DNA from: Candidatus Kuenenia stuttgartensis
GTDB taxonomy: Bacteria; Planctomycetota; JAKEIC01; DYIT01
Reading direction: 5' to 3'
DNA: 35,104 bases
Assembly: GCA_020723505.1 (NCBI GenBank)
Contig: DYIT01000022.1
Location: 17,010-52,113 of the forward strand
How positions within the stretch are numbered: the stretch's first letter is position 1; the number at the start of each line of letters is the position of its first letter. Positions 32,145-35,104 of the stretch are shown here, in pieces. Made by a program: the position numbers and the translations under genes. The notes beneath the pieces are model-generated. The model saw only the letters and a list, made by a program, of their open reading frames with translations, ran no database searches and had not been told where the DNA came from.

Positions 32145-33074
32145 ATGGCAGCGAAACTGCTCGAAGGCGCTCCGCTCGCGGAGAAGATTCAGAACGAACT
32201 CAGGACGGACATCGCGAAGTTCAAGGCTGCCAAGAACAGGCCGATGAAGCTTGTTGCGGTGCAGGCGGGCGAATCGTCCGCGGGGACCAGGGGATACGCC
32301 AAGTCGCAGGCAAAGGCGTGCGAGGACCTCGGGATAACCCATCAGGTCATCGAACTCCCGGGGGACATCAAGGAGAAGGACCTGCTCGCGAGGCTCCGCG
32401 AGCTCAATAGCGACTCCGGCGTAGACGGCATTCTTCTTTTCGTGCCCCTGCCTCAGCAAATCAATCCGAGAAACGCCCAGGTGGAGATATCGCCCGCAAA
32501 AGACGTCGAGGGGATGCACCCCGAGAACATGGGGAGGCTCTTCTATGGCACACAGACGGTCGCCCCATGCACTGCCATGGCCGCGGTGGAGCTCCTCAAG
32601 TCGTCGGGCGTGAGCCTCGCCGGGAAAGAGCTGGTGGTCGTCGGCCACTCGGAGATCGTGGGGAAACCGATTGCCATGCTCCTACTCCAGTCATTGAACG
32701 AATCTCCCACGGTCACGGTGGCGCACATCGCCACCTCCAAGGCGGGACTGACGCCGTTCCACACCAAGAGGGCGGACATCGTAATCTCGGCGGTCGGCTT
32801 CAAGCCGAACCTAGTCACGGCGGACATGCTCAAGGACGGGGCAATAGTAGTCGACGTCGCCACGATGCAGGTTCCCGAGCTCGACGCCGCCGGCAAACCC
32901 GTGCTCGACAAGAAGGGCAATCCCAAGAAGAAGTGGGTGGGCGACGTCGAGTTCGAGAAGGCGGCCGAAAAGTGCTCGTACATTTCGCCAGTCCCCGGCG
33001 GCGTGGGACCGATGACGGTCACGCTGCTCATGAGGAATCTCGTGCGCTGCGCAATGGCGTCGCTGGGAAGATGA
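32145..33074 (+). CDS. folD: Methylene-THF dehydrogenase (FolD family), probable loss of cyclohydrolase
   Basis: FolD oxidises 5,10-methylene-THF with NAD(P)+ and, in most bacteria, also hydrolyses methenyl-THF. The 309-residue protein has the usual folate domain (DGILLFVPLP, KDVEGMHPEN), a Rossmann part (GHSEIVGKPIAMLL) and PVPGGVGPMTV. Aligned to E. coli, Y50 is kept as Y51, but K54 is Q55 (CAG at 32307-32309), Q98 is F99 and D121 is E122. The Lys is needed for cyclohydrolase activity in studied enzymes, so this is probably dehydrogenase-only. An insert of about 15 residues (VLDKKGNPKKKWV) lies before VGDVEF. ATG 32145 has AAGGAGG upstream. It lies between fchA and cooC. Confidence 0.93.
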   Translation: MAAKLLEGAPLAEKIQNELRTDIAKFKAAKNRPMKLVAVQAGESSAGTRGYAKSQAKACEDLGITHQVIELPGDIKEKDLLARLRELNSDSGVDGILLFVPLPQQINPRNAQVEISPAKDVEGMHPENMGRLFYGTQTVAPCTAMAAVELLKSSGVSLAGKELVVVGHSEIVGKPIAMLLLQSLNESPTVTVAHIATSKAGLTPFHTKRADIVISAVGFKPNLVTADMLKDGAIVVDVATMQVPELDAAGKPVLDKKGNPKKKWVGDVEFEKAAEKCSYISPVPGGVGPMTVTLLMRNLVRCAMASLGR

Positions 33075-33099
33075 TGAACGATTGGGATTCCCAAACAGG

Positions 33100-33858
33100 A
33101 TGAAGATAGCCGTATCGGGAAAAGGCGGCACAGGAAAGACGACCCTTTCCGCACTCCTCGTCGAGGCAATAGCCTCGGACGGGAAGCGAGTCCTCGCCGT
33201 GGACGCCGACCCCGACCCCGCTCTGGCCCATGCTCTCGGGTTCCCGGACGCCGACAGGTTGACTCCCATCAGCAGGATGAAGGATTTGATAGACGAGCGG
33301 ATGGCATCGGGCGGCGGGGGAGGGTTCTACAAGCTGAATCCTCGGGTGGAGGACATCCCGGAGAAGTTCGCGCTTGCGAGGGGCAACATCAAGCTGGTAT
33401 GCATGGGATACGTGGAGGAGGGGGGGGCGGGATGCATGTGCCCGGCCAACTCATTCCTCAAGAACCTCCTCGGGCACATCCTGCTGAACGAGGGCGACTG
33501 GGTCGTGGCGGACATGCCCGCGGGCATAGAGCATCTGGGACGCGCGACCGCCAGGGCCGTGGACGCGCTGCTCGTGACGGTCGAACCTTCGCCAAAGGCG
33601 GCGAAGACTGCGGAACGCGTTCGCGGCCTCGCGGCCGACATAGGGATATCGAAAATCGCCGTTGTGGCGACCAAGGTGCGGCAGCCCGGGGACCTTGCAT
33701 ACGTGAAGAGCGCCGCAGCGGGATTGCCCGTGATAGGGTATGTGCCTTTCGCTGAGGCGCTCCAGTCGGCCGAGAGGAAGGGGATTTCCAGGGTGACTCC
33801 GGATTTCGCCCCCCCGGAGAGGATCCGGGAGATAATAGAAGGAATCAAGACTCTCTAG
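33100..33858 (+). CDS. cooC: CO dehydrogenase nickel-insertion ATPase CooC
   Basis: CooC is a MinD/SIMIBI-class ATPase that delivers Ni to the C-cluster of CO dehydrogenase. The 252-residue product has the deviant P-loop SGKGGTGKTT (6-15), VDADPDPALAHALG (36-47), and the Ni-binding CMC pair (C112, C114), which forms a metal site at the dimer interface. ADMPAGIEHLGR follows. The start is set at ATG 33100, as homologues begin MKIAVSGKGG; a TTG at 33082 would add six residues. It lies 25 bases after folD. The AGGAGG of acsA overlaps its stop, so the two are probably translated in step. Confidence 0.94.
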   Translation: MKIAVSGKGGTGKTTLSALLVEAIASDGKRVLAVDADPDPALAHALGFPDADRLTPISRMKDLIDERMASGGGGGFYKLNPRVEDIPEKFALARGNIKLVCMGYVEEGGAGCMCPANSFLKNLLGHILLNEGDWVVADMPAGIEHLGRATARAVDALLVTVEPSPKAAKTAERVRGLAADIGISKIAVVATKVRQPGDLAYVKSAAAGLPVIGYVPFAEALQSAERKGISRVTPDFAPPERIREIIEGIKTL

Positions 33859-33868
33859 GAGGACATCG

Positions 33869-35104
33869 ATGGCTGAAAAAGACAGAGACGCAAAGAAGGA
33901 ATGCGCTTTCAATTCCCCGGATCAGGCCTCGAAGGAGATGGTCGGTATCGCGAGGGAGAAGGGGGTCGAGACAGTATGGGATCGTTACCAGGCGATGCAG
34001 CCCGGGTGCACATACGGAGCGCAGGGCGTATGCTGCCGCAACTGCTCCATGGGACCCTGCAGGATTACGAAGAAGACCAAAGCCGGGGTCTGCGGGGCGA
34101 CGGCGGACGTCATAGCCGCACGCAATTTCGCGAGGATGGTGGCGGGCGGCGCGGCGGCCCATTCGGACCATGGCAGGGCTGTGGCGGAGACCTTCGTCAA
34201 GGCTGCGAAGGGCGAGGCTCCCGGCTACGCCATAAAGGACGAGAAGAAGCTTTACCAGACAGCCGAGCGTCTCGGCGTGAAGACCGAAGGCAGGGACGCG
34301 AAGGACGTAGCCATCGAAGTCGGGGAAACTGCGCTGGCCGAGTTCGGAAAGCAGGAGGGCGAACTGCACTTCATAAAGCGCGCGCCTGAGCCCAGGCAGG
34401 CAATCTGGCGGGCGCTGGACGTGGTGCCGAGGGGAATCGACAGGGAGATCGTGGAGATTATGCACCGCACGACCATGGGCGTGGACATGGAGTACCGCAA
34501 CATCATGATGCAGGCCACGAGGGCGTCCCTGGCGGACGGGTGGGGCGGGTCGATGATTGGCACGGAGCTGCAGGACATCATGTTCCAGACTCCCGTGCCT
34601 GTGAAGTCCAAAGTGAACCTAGGGGTGCTCAAGGAGGACGAGGTTAACGTCGTAATCCACGGCCACGAGCCTCTCCTGTCGGAGATGATTGTGGCGGTCT
34701 CGAGGGACAGGGAGATTCTCGACTACGCGAAATCCAAGGGCGCCAAGGGCATCAACATCGCCGGAATCTGCTGCACGGCCAACGAAATCCTGGTGCGCCA
34801 CGGCGTTCCGATTGCGGGAAACTTCCTCCAGCAGGAGCTCGCCATACTGACGGGCGCGGTCGAGGCGATGGTGGTCGACGTGCAGTGCGTGATGCAGTCG
34901 CTCCCGCAGGTGGCTTCAGGGTTCCACACGAAGGTTATAAACACGGCGGCCAAGGCGAAGATGCCGGGCGCAATGCAGATAATATTCCACGAGGACAAAG
35001 CGATTGAGTCGGCCAAGGCGATACTCAAGGCGGCGATTGAGAACTATCCGAACCGCGGCAAAGTCCACATCCCGAAGCTTAGTTCCGACTTAATCGCCGG
35101 CTTC
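33869..35104 (+). CDS. acsA: Anaerobic Ni-Fe carbon monoxide dehydrogenase catalytic subunit, 3' end missing
   Basis: This enzyme interconverts CO2 and CO at a Ni-Fe-S C-cluster. In the Wood-Ljungdahl pathway it feeds CO to acetyl-CoA synthase. 412 codons are visible of a family length of about 630-670. D- and B-cluster cysteines are in order (C47, C55; C56, C59, C64, C75), then GVCGATADVIAARNFARM. C-cluster ligands begin with H264 in HGHEP, C301/C302 in GICCTANE and C340 in DVQCVMQ; the later ones lie outside the window. AGGAGG 6 bases upstream fixes the ATG. Its place after folD and cooC suggests the acetyl-CoA synthase partner (AcsA), but a free-standing CooS cannot be ruled out without the downstream genes. 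Confidence 0.95.
   Translation, partial: MAEKDRDAKKECAFNSPDQASKEMVGIAREKGVETVWDRYQAMQPGCTYGAQGVCCRNCSMGPCRITKKTKAGVCGATADVIAARNFARMVAGGAAAHSDHGRAVAETFVKAAKGEAPGYAIKDEKKLYQTAERLGVKTEGRDAKDVAIEVGETALAEFGKQEGELHFIKRAPEPRQAIWRALDVVPRGIDREIVEIMHRTTMGVDMEYRNIMMQATRASLADGWGGSMIGTELQDIMFQTPVPVKSKVNLGVLKEDEVNVVIHGHEPLLSEMIVAVSRDREILDYAKSKGAKGINIAGICCTANEILVRHGVPIAGNFLQQELAILTGAVEAMVVDVQCVMQSLPQVASGFHTKVINTAAKAKMPGAMQIIFHEDKAIESAKAILKAAIENYPNRGKVHIPKLSSDLIAGF

Overview
The window is dense, G+C-rich bacterial DNA (well over half G+C by eye) with strong AGGAGG-type ribosome binding sites and short, often overlapping gene junctions. bamA and lpxA point to a diderm with an LPS-type outer membrane. A secreted alpha-alpha toroid protein of the prenyltransferase/squalene oxidase repeat class, a giant helical-repeat protein ending in zinc ribbons, and a Wood-Ljungdahl gene cluster together suggest an anaerobic, probably uncultivated Planctomycetota-like or related lineage. 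That placement is an inference. No rRNA, tRNA, CRISPR array or transposase was seen.

Layout. 1-4143 (+): the C-terminal part of a giant helical-repeat protein with an acidic low-complexity tail and zinc ribbons. 4151-7124 (-): an operon-like run of acpS, a small membrane protein, an ATP-grasp ligase and an exosortase-type polysaccharide deacetylase. 7434-11814 (+): a UvrD/PcrA helicase followed by an FHA-GAF-sigma54 activator. 11841-13670 (-): an S9 peptidase. 13905-19945 (+): a divergent moeA, then mobB-mobA, a long-chain polyprenyl diphosphate synthase and an NtrB/NtrC-like two-component pair. 20191-22511 (+): lpxA and the secreted toroid protein. 22576-24755 (-): an isoaspartyl peptidase/asparaginase overlapping a membrane-anchored TPR protein. 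25047-27518 (+): bamA. 27551-29358 (-): an ATP-grasp-like protein coupled to a small helical protein. 29703-35104 (+): fhs-fchA-folD-cooC-acsA, with acsA running off the window.

The last block is the most informative. fhs, fchA and folD supply the folate steps from formate to methylene-THF, and cooC and acsA supply the nickel CO dehydrogenase of the carbonyl branch. The folD product has lost three of the four classical active-site residues (K54Q, Q98F and D121E in E. coli numbering). This suggests it is dehydrogenase-only and that FchA provides the cyclohydrolase step. The moeA-mobB-mobA genes may serve a Mo/W enzyme such as a formate dehydrogenase, but none lies in the window. The MoeA-like protein also lacks several catalytic residues.

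At three convergent gene junctions (near 4160, 22510 and 27516) hairpins or palindromes sit directly on stop codons or gene ends. The one at 4160-4186 has the form of a dispersed ATTCCGGC-N4-GCCGGAAT repeat and has become the last codons of the deacetylase gene.
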